The notes: a model not told the origin generated them from the sequence alone. A stretch of 64,000 nt of DNA from Homoserinimonas sedimenticola (GCF_026094475.1 NZ_JAPELL010000001.1:1140326-1204325), one strand, 5' to 3'; positions 1-8,742 are shown, counted from the stretch's first letter. Program-made: numbers and translations.

Positions 1-1656
1 GGAGATCGCGATATCGGCGAGCTGGCCAGCATCGGGGTCGGGGATGACAGCGCAGTCGCCGTAAGCGAGCACGCGGTCCTCAAGGCACATGAGGAAGATG
101 CTTGAGACGACCGAGGTGTCTGGCTTCGTCTTGATGATCTCGAAGCTTGGGCGGATCGTGTGCGCCGTCGTGTGCGCCGCCCCCGACACCATGCCGTCGG
201 CAAGGCCGAGGTGCACCATCATGGTGCCGAAGTACGAGACATCCGTCACCGTCTCGCGCGCCACCTCGAGCGTCATGCCCTTGTGCGCCCGGAGCCGCGT
301 GTACTCCTCGGCGAAACGCTCGCGGAGCTCGGGGTCGAAAGGGCTCAGGATGCGTGCTGCCGCGATGTCGAGACCGAGCCCCGCCGCCCGCGCGCGCACC
401 TCCCCCTCGTCGCCGAGGATCGTGAGGCGCGCGACATTCCGACGGAGCAGGATGCTCGCCGCATGCAGGATGCGGTCGTCGCCGCCCTCAGGCAGCACAA
501 TGTGGCGGTCGGCCTGGCGCGCGCGAGCCAGCAGGTCGTACTCGAACATGAGCGGCGTCACAGTGTCGGAGCGCGAGACCTGGAGTCGGGCGAGAAGCTC
601 GGATGCGTCGACGTGCTCCTCGAAGAGTGCGATCGCGGTGTCGAACTTGCGGCGTGAGTCCGCGGCCATGCGCCCGCGCGTCCTGGTGACCCGCTGGGCC
701 GTGTCGTAGGTGCCGAACTCGGTGCGGATGATCGGGATGGAGGCCTCGAGGCCGTCGATGAGCCGCTCGATCTGCGGCAGGAGGTCGAACCCTCCATTGA
801 GGATGATGCCCGCGAGCGAGGGGAAGGTCTCCGAGCGGTTCGCCATGAGCATCGCGAGCAGCACGTCGGAACGGTCCCCCGCGACCACCACGACCGCCCC
901 CTCGATCAGGCGCGTGAGGCAGTTCTCCATGGACATGCCCGCCATCACGACCCCGAGCGCCTCGCGCTGGAGGAGGGCCGGGTCGCCCTTGATCTGCGTG
1001 CCGTCAACGGCCTCGAGCAGCTGCTGCATGGTGGGGGCGATGAGGAAGGGGTCCTCGGGCAGCACCCACACGGGCGCGTCGCCGGTTGCACGTGAGAGCT
1101 CGGTGCGGATCTCGTCCATGAGCTCTGGATGCGCTCGGTTGGCGACGACACCGAGCAGGTGCGCGTGCGCGGCCTCCAGCTCCTGCGAGGCGAGGCCGAA
1201 GACCTGGCTCAGCTCCTCCCCGCTGCGCGCCCCCGTCTCCGAAGACTGCCCGCCGAGCACGAGCAGCACGGGCGCGCCCAGGTTGGCCGCGATGCGCGCG
1301 TTGTAGGAGAGTTCGGTCGGGCTGCCCACATCCGTGTAATCCGACCCCAGGATGACGACGGCGTCACACAGGGCCTCGACGGACTTGAAGCGCTCGACGA
1401 TGCTGGAGAGCGCAGCATCCGGGTCCGCGTGCACGTCGTCGTAGGTGACCCCGACGCACTGCTCATAGTCGAGGTCGACCCCATCGTGGCCGAGCAGCAT
1501 CTCGAGCACATAGTCGCGCTCGTCAGAGGAACGGGCGACCGGCCGGAACACGCCGACCCGGCTCGTCTCATGCGCGAGCGTGTCGAGCAGGCCGAGCGCG
1601 ATCGTCGACTTGCCGGCGTGCCCCTCGACGGAGGTGATGTAGATATTCCGTGCCAC
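1..1656 (-). CDS. pta: Phosphate acetyltransferase, long form (3' end outside window)
   Basis: Pta interconverts acetyl-CoA and acetyl phosphate in the cytoplasm, usually with acetate kinase. The 552 codons seen start at GTG (1654-1656) and run off the left edge; the family is about 700 residues, so part of the catalytic C-terminus is missing. An N-terminal BioD-like P-loop domain has EGHAGKST at about residues 11-18. A DRTGG-type middle domain follows, then the PTA_PTB catalytic domain from about residue 368 (FEYDLLARARQADRHIVLPE) with GLADGMVSGAAHTTAHTIRP near residue 500. The ORF stays open with typical GC-rich codon use to the edge. An ackA gene would be expected next, outside the window. 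Identity is confident; completeness is unknown. Confidence 0.93.
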   Translation of the reverse strand, partial: MARNIYITSVEGHAGKSTIALGLLDTLAHETSRVGVFRPVARSSDERDYVLEMLLGHDGVDLDYEQCVGVTYDDVHADPDAALSSIVERFKSVEALCDAVVILGSDYTDVGSPTELSYNARIAANLGAPVLLVLGGQSSETGARSGEELSQVFGLASQELEAAHAHLLGVVANRAHPELMDEIRTELSRATGDAPVWVLPEDPFLIAPTMQQLLEAVDGTQIKGDPALLQREALGVVMAGMSMENCLTRLIEGAVVVVAGDRSDVLLAMLMANRSETFPSLAGIILNGGFDLLPQIERLIDGLEASIPIIRTEFGTYDTAQRVTRTRGRMAADSRRKFDTAIALFEEHVDASELLARLQVSRSDTVTPLMFEYDLLARARQADRHIVLPEGGDDRILHAASILLRRNVARLTILGDEGEVRARAAGLGLDIAAARILSPFDPELRERFAEEYTRLRAHKGMTLEVARETVTDVSYFGTMMVHLGLADGMVSGAAHTTAHTIRPSFEIIKTKPDTSVVSSIFLMCLEDRVLAYGDCAVIPDPDAGQLADIAIS

Positions 1657-1759
1657 GGCGCCCACCCTACGCTCGCGCTTCGAGAGAAAACCTAGACGGT
1701 CATGGGATGCCGCGAGCCCCGCGTCCCGCGTCCCGCGTCCCGCCTCCCGAGAACATGAA

Positions 1760-1848
1760 AGACCCCCCGCGCACCCGCCAGAGCCCGGTTACCCTTGCTG
1801 CATTTCTGCCCTGGGGGAGTTGGCCTGGATGGCGCCACGCGGGGAGCC
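1760..1848 (-). ncRNA. ffs: Signal recognition particle RNA, small bacterial type (4.5S-like)
   Basis: The minus strand carries the SRP RNA domain IV signature: CCC-AGG-GCA-GAAA-TGC-AGCAA-GGG, that is a GNRA tetraloop on a short stem, the conserved AGG/AGCA internal loop, then a closing stem. Flanking arms pair further: CGCCA with TGGCG and CCCCGCG with CGCGGGG, giving one rod-like hairpin of about 90 nt. A TAGAAT box ends about 8 nt before the proposed 5' end. The RNA would bind Ffh for co-translational membrane targeting. Exact ends are estimates from base pairing. It lies between pta and the importer permease and overlaps no gene. Confidence 0.88.
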
Positions 1849-1855
1849 GGAGATC

Positions 1856-1861
1856 ATTCTA
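1856..1861 (-). promoter_or_regulatory. Probable -10 box of the SRP RNA promoter
   Basis: TAGAAT on the minus strand, about 7 nt before the predicted 5' end of the SRP RNA. No clear -35 element is seen at the usual distance. Confidence 0.45.
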
Positions 1862-1904
1862 TCGGAAATACGGTTGATGCTCTGCCCCTATGTCGCATGA
1901 TCTG

Positions 1905-2924
1905 TCACCCCTGTCCAGGGCCGACCGGCTGTCGGCGTCGCAGTAACCGCCCGATCGCCGATCCACGGCGAGCGGTCCTCTCCCACTGCGACAGCGCCAC
2001 TGCCAGTAGCAGAGCGATGCCGTAGAAGAGGTTGTTGACCCAGCTGGGCGATCCCGCCAGCTGCAGTCCCTTGATTCCTACCGCGAGCACATACATCGCG
2101 ACGACGGTGCCCCATACGTTGAAGCGTCCGCCCTTGAACTGTGTGGAGCCGAGGAACACGGCCGTCAGCGCGGGCAGCAGAAAGCTCGGTCCGACGGTGG
2201 GGTCGCCCGCGTTGATACGGCTGGTGAGCAGCGCGCCGGCCAACGCGGCGATCGCGCCGCCCGCCGTGAGAGTGGCGATGCGCAGTCGTTCCACCCCCAC
2301 ACCGGCCAGATGGGCAGCCTCCGGGTTGTAGCCGACCGCGTACAGCCGCCTGCCGATCGGAGTCCGCTCGAGCACGTACCAGGTGATGACGGCCACGATG
2401 AGCAGGACGTACACGGGCACCGTGATTCCACCGAATTGCGTCGTCGCGATCATCCGATAGTCCGGGCCGAGGCCGAGTATCTGCTGGCTGTTGGAGACGG
2501 CCGCCATGCCCGCGAGGAGGATGGAACTCATGCCCAGTGTCGCGATGATCGGCTCGACCTTGAGGCGCGTGATGACGAGAGCCGTCACGAAACCGATGAG
2601 CGCACCCATCAGCACCACGACCGGCAACTGTATGGCGATCGGCAGCCCAGCCTTGGAGAGGAACCAGGCCGACAGGATCGCAGAGAAGCCCACCTGGGCA
2701 CCGACCGCCAGGTTGAGTGAGCCGGCAACCAGGGGAATCAGCGCCGCGATTGCGGCGAGACCGGTGAGCGCCTCGGCGTCCAACAGCGAGCGCCAGACTC
2801 CGATCTGGAGGAACTTCTCTGGGATCCAGAGTGAGAACACCACGAAGATGATGATGAAGATGTACACCGCACTGATGTTGCGGAATGAGAGGGCGCGCAG
2901 GATGCCGCCGCTGCTGTTGTTCAC
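1905..2924 (-). CDS. Sugar-type ABC transporter permease (RbsC/CUT2 family)
   Basis: A 339-residue integral membrane protein of the BPD_transp_2 family with about 8-10 hydrophobic segments. It would form the channel of the importer whose ATPase (2956-4440) and binding protein (4511-5647) lie just upstream. GTG at 2922-2924 is preferred as start because AGGAGG sits 5 nt before it; an ATG 45 nt upstream would extend the protein with a polar tail. Family motifs include GSLNLAVGAQVGFSAILSAW and AGVGVERLRIATLTAGGAIA. It is the only permease in this operon, so a homodimer is likely. It is the last gene before the SRP RNA. Substrate unknown. Confidence 0.85.
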   Translation of the reverse strand: MNNSSGGILRALSFRNISAVYIFIIIFVVFSLWIPEKFLQIGVWRSLLDAEALTGLAAIAALIPLVAGSLNLAVGAQVGFSAILSAWFLSKAGLPIAIQLPVVVLMGALIGFVTALVITRLKVEPIIATLGMSSILLAGMAAVSNSQQILGLGPDYRMIATTQFGGITVPVYVLLIVAVITWYVLERTPIGRRLYAVGYNPEAAHLAGVGVERLRIATLTAGGAIAALAGALLTSRINAGDPTVGPSFLLPALTAVFLGSTQFKGGRFNVWGTVVAMYVLAVGIKGLQLAGSPSWVNNLFYGIALLLAVALSQWERTARRGSAIGRLLRRRQPVGPGQG

Positions 2925-2955
2925 GAATCCTCCTGGGAAGCGATGGTCAAACGGG

Positions 2956-4440
2956 TCACGCGAAGCCATATCCCTCGGAGACGAGGCGGCGCTCCGTGAG
3001 GTTGGCGCCGCTCAGCTCGGCGGCCATGCGGCCGTCGCGCATCACGATCACGCGGTCGCACAGCCTCATCAACTCCTTGTCGTCAGAGGAGCTGACCAGC
3101 ACCGCGGTTCCGCGTGCCGCAGCGGCGTCGATGGTCTCGTAGATGGTGGCCTTGGCTCCGATGTCGACTCCCTGGGTCGGTTCGTCGAGGAGTAGCAACG
3201 AGGGGTCGTCGCGGAGTGCTCGGGCGATGACGACCTTCTGCTGGTTGCCTCCGCTGAAGAGGGTAAACTTCTGTTCGGCAAGCGGGGGGCGCACTTGGTA
3301 CGCCGCCATCGCACCGTCGGTCTCATCGCGCTCCTCCTTCATCAGGATGTTTCCGAAGGGGCCTGTCAGGGTGCGCAGTTGCGGCAACGTGAGGTTCTCC
3401 CGCGCGCTCATCTCGAGGATTGCACCCAGCCGACCACGGTCTCCCGGCACGAACGCGATACCCCGGGCAAGGCTGGCTTTCGGCGACCGTCGGGCGTAGC
3501 TCTGGCCCGCGACGGTGTATTCCCGGGCCTCGCTTGGAGCGGCCCCGTACAGCAGTGAGGGAACGGCTTCGCGCCCCGAGCCGAGAACCCCCGCAAGCCC
3601 TACCACCTCACCGGGATAGAGCTCGAGGTCGAGGCCATCGACGGTGGCGCCGCGCAGGCCACGCACCCGCAGCACGGGGCCGGCATCCTCGTTTCGCCTT
3701 CCCGCGGACTGGGCGTCGCCGACCACAGCTCCGGCGTCGCCCGTGATGAGTTCGACAAGCCGGGCCTGGTCGATCTCGGTCACCGGCTCATCGGCGACCT
3801 TGCTGCCGTCTCGAAGCACGACAACGCGATCCGCGAGGTCTAGTACCTCATCGAGCCGGTGTGACACGAAGATGACGCCAGCACCCTCAGCAGCGAGTTG
3901 CCGGACGGCCGCGAAGAGAACCTCCACCTCGTTGCGGTGGAGCGATTCGGTGGGCTCGTCCAGCACGATGACATTGGCCGGATGCGTCCAGCCTTCGAGC
4001 GCGCGGCTAATCGCGATCACGGCCCGCTGCGCCGGGGTGAGCTCCCGCACGGGGCGGTCGATGTCGAAGCCCGCTCCGAATCGCTCGATGAGCTCCCGAG
4101 TGCGGGCGCGTTCCTCCGTCGACCGAAAGGGCGCGGCCGCGGCGGCTCCCCTGCCGTTGGCGAGCCCCAGGTTCTCCACGGCTGACAGCTCGCCGATGAG
4201 TGCGAGGTTCTGGTGGATGAAGTGGAGGTCGGTTGATTCGGCAAGGGCGACGGATCCGTCGTCCGCCGTGTAGGCGCCCGCAAGGATCTTCACGAGGGTG
4301 GACTTGCCCGAGCCGTTGTGACCGACCACGGCGACGACCTCGCCGCCATGGACGTCGAGGTCGAGGTGGTCGAGCGCGACCAGGCTCGGGAAGCGTTTGA
4401 CGAGTCCGGTGACGCGCAAGAGCGGAGTCGACACGGCCAT
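2956..4440 (-). CDS. Sugar-type ABC transporter ATPase with two nucleotide-binding domains (RbsA/MglA family)
   Basis: A 494-residue cytoplasmic ATPase that energises the adjacent permease. The first domain has an intact Walker A (GHNGSGKST, residues 40-48) and Walker B (IVLDEPTES), but its signature is degenerate (LTPAQR). The second domain has a degenerate Walker A (GVLGSGREA), an intact signature (FSGGNQQKV) and Walker B (LLLLDEPTQGVD). This complementary asymmetry is usual in the CUT2 family. ATG at 4440 is preceded by AGGAAC. The permease starts 31 nt downstream, and the binding-protein gene upstream is separated by a hairpin. Confidence 0.9.
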   Translation of the reverse strand: MAVSTPLLRVTGLVKRFPSLVALDHLDLDVHGGEVVAVVGHNGSGKSTLVKILAGAYTADDGSVALAESTDLHFIHQNLALIGELSAVENLGLANGRGAAAAAPFRSTEERARTRELIERFGAGFDIDRPVRELTPAQRAVIAISRALEGWTHPANVIVLDEPTESLHRNEVEVLFAAVRQLAAEGAGVIFVSHRLDEVLDLADRVVVLRDGSKVADEPVTEIDQARLVELITGDAGAVVGDAQSAGRRNEDAGPVLRVRGLRGATVDGLDLELYPGEVVGLAGVLGSGREAVPSLLYGAAPSEAREYTVAGQSYARRSPKASLARGIAFVPGDRGRLGAILEMSARENLTLPQLRTLTGPFGNILMKEERDETDGAMAAYQVRPPLAEQKFTLFSGGNQQKVVIARALRDDPSLLLLDEPTQGVDIGAKATIYETIDAAAARGTAVLVSSSDDKELMRLCDRVIVMRDGRMAAELSGANLTERRLVSEGYGFA

Positions 4441-4470
4441 AAGCTGTGGTTCCTATCGGATAGTGGGGCG

Positions 4471-4504
4471 CCGGGGAGGTCCGCAGCGATGCGGTCCTCC
4501 CCGG
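4471..4504 (-). terminator. Hairpin between binding-protein and ATPase genes
   Basis: A 14-bp stem with one mismatch (CCGGGGAGGTCCGC against GCGGTCCTCCCCGG) and a 6-nt loop, directly after the binding-protein stop codon. No U-tract follows. It probably stabilises the upstream mRNA or attenuates read-through. Confidence 0.6.
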
Positions 4505-4510
4505 ACTCAG

Positions 4511-5647
4511 TTACTCGGCCAACCAGTTCGCGGCGAAGCGCTCCTGGTAGTCCGGGATGGCGACGTAGCCGACCACCGGGTCCTCCGGCGCGTTGCTCTC
4601 ATCGGTGACACGCGTCAGCGTGGAAGCGCGCGTCGCCACGTCAGGCCACTCGTAGACCTGGCCGTTCATCTCCCGGAGGAGCTGGTCGAGGACAGTCCAC
4701 ATCATCAGGTTCAGGTCGACCGACAGCGTCGCATCCTGCTCGCCGTTCGCGATCTGCTCATAGTTCGGCGGTGCCGTCCACATACCGATGCCGGGCACGT
4801 CCAACCCAGCCAGCTCCAGCTTCTGGGGCAGCCCGATCTGGACCTCGTCAACGGCCGCGATGTAGTAGTCCGTTCCCGGGTTCGCCTGGAGGTCACTGAT
4901 CACGCGGTCAGCCGCGGTCGAACCCAGCTCAGCGATCGGAATGTCGACGACGCGCAGGGTGCAGTCGGGGCAGAGCTCCTCCATCTTCGACTGCGCTCCC
5001 TCGAGCTCCAGCGCGGAGAACGGGAACTCGGGCACGTTGTAGAACACGTACTCCGCCGTGCCCTCCGAGCGCACGATGGCCGCAGCCGCCAGGGCTTCGC
5101 CGTTCGCCTGCATCCACTCGCTGCCGTTGAATGCCTCGGGAAGGTCATAGTCGAGCGTGTTCATCACCGAACCGCTCGCGATGGGGATCCCCATCTCCTC
5201 GAGCTGCTCGATCTGCGACTCGAAGAAGATCGGGTCGAGTGTGATGTTGATCACGCCATCCGGTGCCATCTCGACGACCGTGTTCATCGCAGAGTTGATG
5301 CTCTGCGCATCCCGGCCGACCTCCACCCGTTCGAGCTCGAGGCCGAGGAGCTCGGCGGGTGCCTGGAGGTTGCCCCACATCACGGCACTGACCGGCGTGC
5401 CCACGTCGAGATACACGACGTGCGTGCCCTCGGCGACGGGTGATTCGAGCGGCTCGTCGATGAGCAGCCCCTTCTCGCCCTCGCCCATCCAGGGCGCCAG
5501 GAACTCCTTGGCGGCCTCCACGTCGGCCGAGACGTCGCCGGAGGTCTCCGGCTCGCTTCCATCACTCGCGCACGCCGTGAGCACCATCGCTCCGCAGGTG
5601 AGCGCGGCGGCGGCGTGCAGGGCACGCAGTCGTCGTCGATTCGTCAT
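4511..5647 (-). CDS. ABC importer solute-binding lipoprotein (periplasmic-binding-protein 4 type)
   Basis: About 378 residues. A short basic N-terminus, a hydrophobic stretch and the lipobox LTAC indicate lipid anchoring outside the membrane. The rest fits the sugar-binding fold used with RbsA/RbsC-type partners. Two consecutive ATGs (5650, 5647) follow AAAGGA; the second has the better spacing, and an upstream in-frame ATG at 5662 precedes the ribosome-binding site. The gene lies 54 nt after an aldehyde dehydrogenase gene on the same strand. That context, and no sugar kinase or hydrolase nearby, leaves the ligand open; a non-sugar ligand is possible. Confidence 0.82.
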   Translation of the reverse strand: MTNRRRLRALHAAAALTCGAMVLTACASDGSEPETSGDVSADVEAAKEFLAPWMGEGEKGLLIDEPLESPVAEGTHVVYLDVGTPVSAVMWGNLQAPAELLGLELERVEVGRDAQSINSAMNTVVEMAPDGVINITLDPIFFESQIEQLEEMGIPIASGSVMNTLDYDLPEAFNGSEWMQANGEALAAAAIVRSEGTAEYVFYNVPEFPFSALELEGAQSKMEELCPDCTLRVVDIPIAELGSTAADRVISDLQANPGTDYYIAAVDEVQIGLPQKLELAGLDVPGIGMWTAPPNYEQIANGEQDATLSVDLNLMMWTVLDQLLREMNGQVYEWPDVATRASTLTRVTDESNAPEDPVVGYVAIPDYQERFAANWLAE

Positions 5648-5701
5648 CATGCTTCCTTTCATCTCGGTACAAGGGATCCGGCAAGGGGGGCCGGGGGTGG
5701 T

Positions 5702-7156
5702 TCAGAAGGGGTAGCGCTGTATCTGGGACTGCACCGTCACCCACTGGGTCTCGGTGAACGCCTCGATGCTCGCCTCGTGCCCGCCGAAGCGTGCTCCCGT
5801 GCCGGAGAAGCCGATACCTCCGAAGGGTGCCTGCGCTTCGTCATCCACCGTCTGGTCGTTGATATGGAGGATGCCGCAGGTGAGGCGCTCGCTGAGCTCG
5901 AACGCCCGGAAGGCGTCCCGCGCGAGGATGGAGATGGAGAGCCCGTATTCGCTGCGGTTGGTGATCTCAACCGCCTCATCGATGTCGTCGAAGCGGATCA
6001 CGGGGGCGACAGGGCCGAACACCTCTTCTTTGAACGCGGGGTGCTCCGCGGTGACCCCCGCCAACACGGTGGGCTGATAGAAGAGGTCGGTGTAGGTGCC
6101 GCCAGCGACGAGCCGAGCGCCGGCGTCGACCGTCGATGTGACAAGACCGTGGACGCGGTCGCGCTGGCCGGCGTCGATGATCGGCCCGAGTGGCACTCCC
6201 GTGGCCGGATCGCCGGCCGGCAGGTTCCGCGCCTTCTCTCCCAGCAGTTCGACGTACTCGTCGTAGACGTCGGCGTGCACGATATGCCGCCCTGTGGTCA
6301 TGCAGATCTGGCCCTGATGCAGGAAGGAACCCCACGCGCCTGCGGCAGCGGCAGCGGGAAGGTCGACATCGGGCATGACGATCATCGCGTTGTTGCCGCC
6401 CAACTCCAGATGAGCACGCTTGAGCAGGCGGCCAGCCCGTTCGCCGATCGCGCGACCGGCGGCGGTGGATCCGGTGAAGGAGACGACCGGCACCTGCGGA
6501 TGATCCACCAGGGCACCGCCCGCCTCCGCACCACCCGGCACGACGGCGAATACTCCGGCGGGGAGTCCTGCCTCCTCCAAGATCGCTGCGAGGAACAGGC
6601 CGCCCGAGATGGACGTGCGGGGGTCCGGCTTGAGCACGACGGCGTTGCCGAGAGTCAAAGCGGGGAATACCGAGCGCGACGCGAGTATCGCCGGGAAGTT
6701 GAACGGCGAGATCACCCCGACGACACCCACCGGGCGACGCCGGGCCATGCTCAGGCGGGGAAGGGACGACTGCAGCAGTTGGCCGTAGGGCATCATCGCG
6801 GTCGCCGCGGCCTGGTGCAGCTCGCTCGTGACGAGCCCGACCTCGAACGCGGCCTTGGCCTGCGCCGACCCAGCCTCATTGACCAACCAGCCCGCGAGCA
6901 CGTCACCGTGCTCTTCCGCGAGGGCGGCGGCCCTGCGCATCACCTCGGCGCGCTCATGCGCCGGACGAGCCGCCCAGTCGCGCTGGGCGACGACGGCCCG
7001 CTGCACAGCGGCATCGAGGTCCTCGGCGCTGCTCACGGCGACGGAGGCCAGCTCTGTGCCGGTCGCAGGGGACACCACGGGCGCTGTCCCGCTGAGGGCG
7101 GTCCAGCCGCCCACGTACGCCCGGCCGTCCCACTCCTGCTGGTCAAAAAACGTCAT
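5702..7156 (-). CDS. NAD(P)-dependent aldehyde dehydrogenase, benzaldehyde/vanillin dehydrogenase-like
   Basis: A 484-residue member of the aldehyde dehydrogenase superfamily oxidising an aldehyde to the acid in the cytoplasm. Visible catalytic residues are Cys285 (GQICMTTGR), Glu251 (LELGG) and Asn153 (PFNFP); FTGSTAAGR at about 228-236 fits the cofactor-binding region. The PFNFPAILASRSVFPAL stretch and overall spacing resemble benzaldehyde and vanillin dehydrogenases more than betaine aldehyde dehydrogenases. ATG at 7156 follows GGAGAGAC closely. It appears to be the first structural gene of the operon leading into the importer and lies 247 bp after an AraC regulator gene. The exact substrate is inferred only at class level. 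Confidence 0.88.
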   Translation of the reverse strand: MTFFDQQEWDGRAYVGGWTALSGTAPVVSPATGTELASVAVSSAEDLDAAVQRAVVAQRDWAARPAHERAEVMRRAAALAEEHGDVLAGWLVNEAGSAQAKAAFEVGLVTSELHQAAATAMMPYGQLLQSSLPRLSMARRRPVGVVGVISPFNFPAILASRSVFPALTLGNAVVLKPDPRTSISGGLFLAAILEEAGLPAGVFAVVPGGAEAGGALVDHPQVPVVSFTGSTAAGRAIGERAGRLLKRAHLELGGNNAMIVMPDVDLPAAAAAGAWGSFLHQGQICMTTGRHIVHADVYDEYVELLGEKARNLPAGDPATGVPLGPIIDAGQRDRVHGLVTSTVDAGARLVAGGTYTDLFYQPTVLAGVTAEHPAFKEEVFGPVAPVIRFDDIDEAVEITNRSEYGLSISILARDAFRAFELSERLTCGILHINDQTVDDEAQAPFGGIGFSGTGARFGGHEASIEAFTETQWVTVQSQIQRYPF

Positions 7157-7309
7157 TGTCTCTCCTGCTGCGCTCGTCGTTGATGCCCGGGTCGAGACCG
7201 TGGGTGCATCGATGGACCGTCCCAGCCGCGCATCCGCACACCGCTGGGTATCCGGACAGCATTGCGACTCGACGAGGCGAGCGGATGCAGACGGCAGGAA
7301 CCGGCAAAA

Positions 7310-7327
7310 GACTCGTCAGCCTGAGTC
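7310..7327. promoter_or_regulatory. Inverted repeat in the promoter region of the aldehyde dehydrogenase operon
   Basis: GACTC-N8-GAGTC within the 247-bp gap between the AraC gene and the dehydrogenase. TTGACT on the minus strand overlaps its right arm and could be a -35 box. It is a candidate operator for the AraC protein or another regulator. The rest of the gap holds only the 16-bp repeats described separately. Confidence 0.35.
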
Positions 7328-7353
7328 AACGACGGGACGTCACAGCCCGGTGC

Positions 7354-7417
7354 CGTCAGGAGCCAGCGCGGTCAGGAGCCAGCGCGGTCAGGAGCCAGCG
7401 CGGTCAGTCGCCAGCGC
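7354..7417. repeat. Four tandem copies of a 16-bp unit spanning a stop codon
   Basis: Consecutive units 7354-7369, 7370-7385, 7386-7401 and 7402-7417 with consensus GGTCAGGAGCCAGCGC; the two middle units are identical. The fourth, most divergent unit encodes the C-terminus and stop codon of the AraC protein, so the array looks like a duplication of the gene's 3' end into non-coding DNA. The unit length is not a multiple of three. Confidence 0.85.
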
Positions 7418-8399
7418 GAACATCACTCGGCGTGCACCCGTAGCGCTGCCTGAAGGCGCGGGCGAAGTGGGCCGCCGAGACGAACCCGACGGACGCCGCG
7501 AGCTCCGCGATCGGAGCGTCGCGGTTCGCAGTGAGCAGGTCGCGCGCCCGGGCCAGGCGAGCGTCGAGAACGTACCGCGAGAGCGTCGTGGCATCGTCGG
7601 CGAACACGCGCGCGAGATGTCGCTCGCTGAGACCAACTGCCCGCGCCACGCGGGACACCGACAGATCTGATTCCCGCAGGTGCGTGCGGATGAAGTCCTT
7701 GGCGGAGAGCAGGTAGCCGGTCGACGGCGAACCTGCCGACTGCCCCGCGATGAGCCCGAACAGGTCGAGAACCGACTCCTCGAGGCTGTCCGAGTCCTGC
7801 GGCGGGGACTGAAGTGTGTTGAGCACCGCGCGCGTCGCTGTGCGAGCGTGGTTCGTCGCCGAGGCCGAATCAGTGAGGCGCAACACCCGCGGACGGAACG
7901 CACCATCCGAGAGCATCCGTCCCTCGAACAGCGTGCGCGGCAGCTCGAGGATGACCTGGCGCATCGCTGAAGAGAAGCCGTACATGAACGGACGCTCGGT
8001 GTCGTAAATGACAGCATCGCCGGCGGTGAGCGTTTCGCACCCGTCCGAGTGATAGAAGAATGCGTCGCCCTCCAACAGGAGGCACAGCATGATCGCGTCC
8101 ACCGGCTTCTGAGCGATATTGCGTGGCGTGCGCTCGATCACATGGTCATTGCCGACAATCTCGGTGAAACGGAGCCTCCTGAGGTCGAGGTTCGTCTGCT
8201 TCGCCAGGAGCCCGTGCCCCGAGAGCGTGGAAACGCGCAGGCCGAAGAGTTCCCTCTCGTTGTACTCCTCCCAGCGGGCCAATCGGTCCTCGGGCCGCAC
8301 GCGTGCCGTCGAGAACGTCACGGGAGCTGCCAGGCCCTTGAGCGGAACTGCCAGGCTCGCTGAGGAGCGTCGGGTGGCGTCGACGGCGACGGGCTCCAT
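7404..8399 (-). CDS. AraC-family transcriptional regulator
   Basis: 331 residues. The N-terminal two thirds resemble the AraC-binding-like domain of FeaR/NdgR-type regulators (DAIMLCLLLEGDAFFYHSDG, then GDAVIYDTERPFMYGF). The C-terminus (about 230-331) is the double helix-turn-helix DNA-binding domain, with LSVSRVARAVGLSERHLARV and IAELAASVGFVSAAHFARAF. Regulators of this type often control aromatic or amine catabolism. It is co-directional with the aldehyde dehydrogenase and importer and probably activates them. The last codons lie in the 16-bp tandem repeat. The ATG at 8399 is accepted; no strong Shine-Dalgarno is evident. Confidence 0.87.
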   Translation of the reverse strand: MEPVAVDATRRSSASLAVPLKGLAAPVTFSTARVRPEDRLARWEEYNERELFGLRVSTLSGHGLLAKQTNLDLRRLRFTEIVGNDHVIERTPRNIAQKPVDAIMLCLLLEGDAFFYHSDGCETLTAGDAVIYDTERPFMYGFSSAMRQVILELPRTLFEGRMLSDGAFRPRVLRLTDSASATNHARTATRAVLNTLQSPPQDSDSLEESVLDLFGLIAGQSAGSPSTGYLLSAKDFIRTHLRESDLSVSRVARAVGLSERHLARVFADDATTLSRYVLDARLARARDLLTANRDAPIAELAASVGFVSAAHFARAFRQRYGCTPSDVRAGD

Positions 8400-8631
8400 T
8401 GCTCGGCTCCAGAATCGGGAAGGTGCGGAACGGCTGGACTGATTGTATGCGTCCGTGCGCGAAGAAGGACAGAGCGAGCAGAGTTCGGATCGGCGAGCAA
8501 CAACCCGGCATGCCTAGCAGACATGTCCGAAACCGTGATGGCGCGGGCGATCCACCGAGGCGAACCCGAGTCCGTCCAAAATCGCGTAGGATTCTGGGAG
8601 GTCAAAAACGGGGAACCGAAAACGACCGTCA

Positions 8632-8719
8632 GGAGAATTCGCCTAGTGGCCTATGGCGCACGCTTGGAAAGCGTGTTGGGTTAACGCCCTCGGGGGTTCG
8701 AATCCCCCATTCTCCGCCA
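8632..8719 (+). tRNA. tRNA-Ser, anticodon GGA
   Basis: Acceptor arms GGAGAAT and ATTCTCC pair fully, the discriminator base is G, and CCA is encoded. The anticodon loop TTGGAAA gives GGA, read between stems CACGC and GCGTG. A long variable arm (TTGGGTTAACGCCCTC) and a GGGGGTTCGAATCCCCC T-arm match class II serine tRNAs. It decodes UCC/UCU serine codons. Confidence 0.97.
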
Positions 8720-8742
8720 AATGATGCCTCCCGGCCTTGCAG

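Noticed and set aside
1713-1745. GCGTCCC heptamer repeats near pta
   Set aside because: Only three short copies in a GC-rich leader; too little to call an element.
5615-7183. 522-codon plus-strand frame opposite the aldehyde dehydrogenase gene
   Set aside because: Shadow frame typical of GC-rich DNA; the minus strand has complete catalytic motifs.
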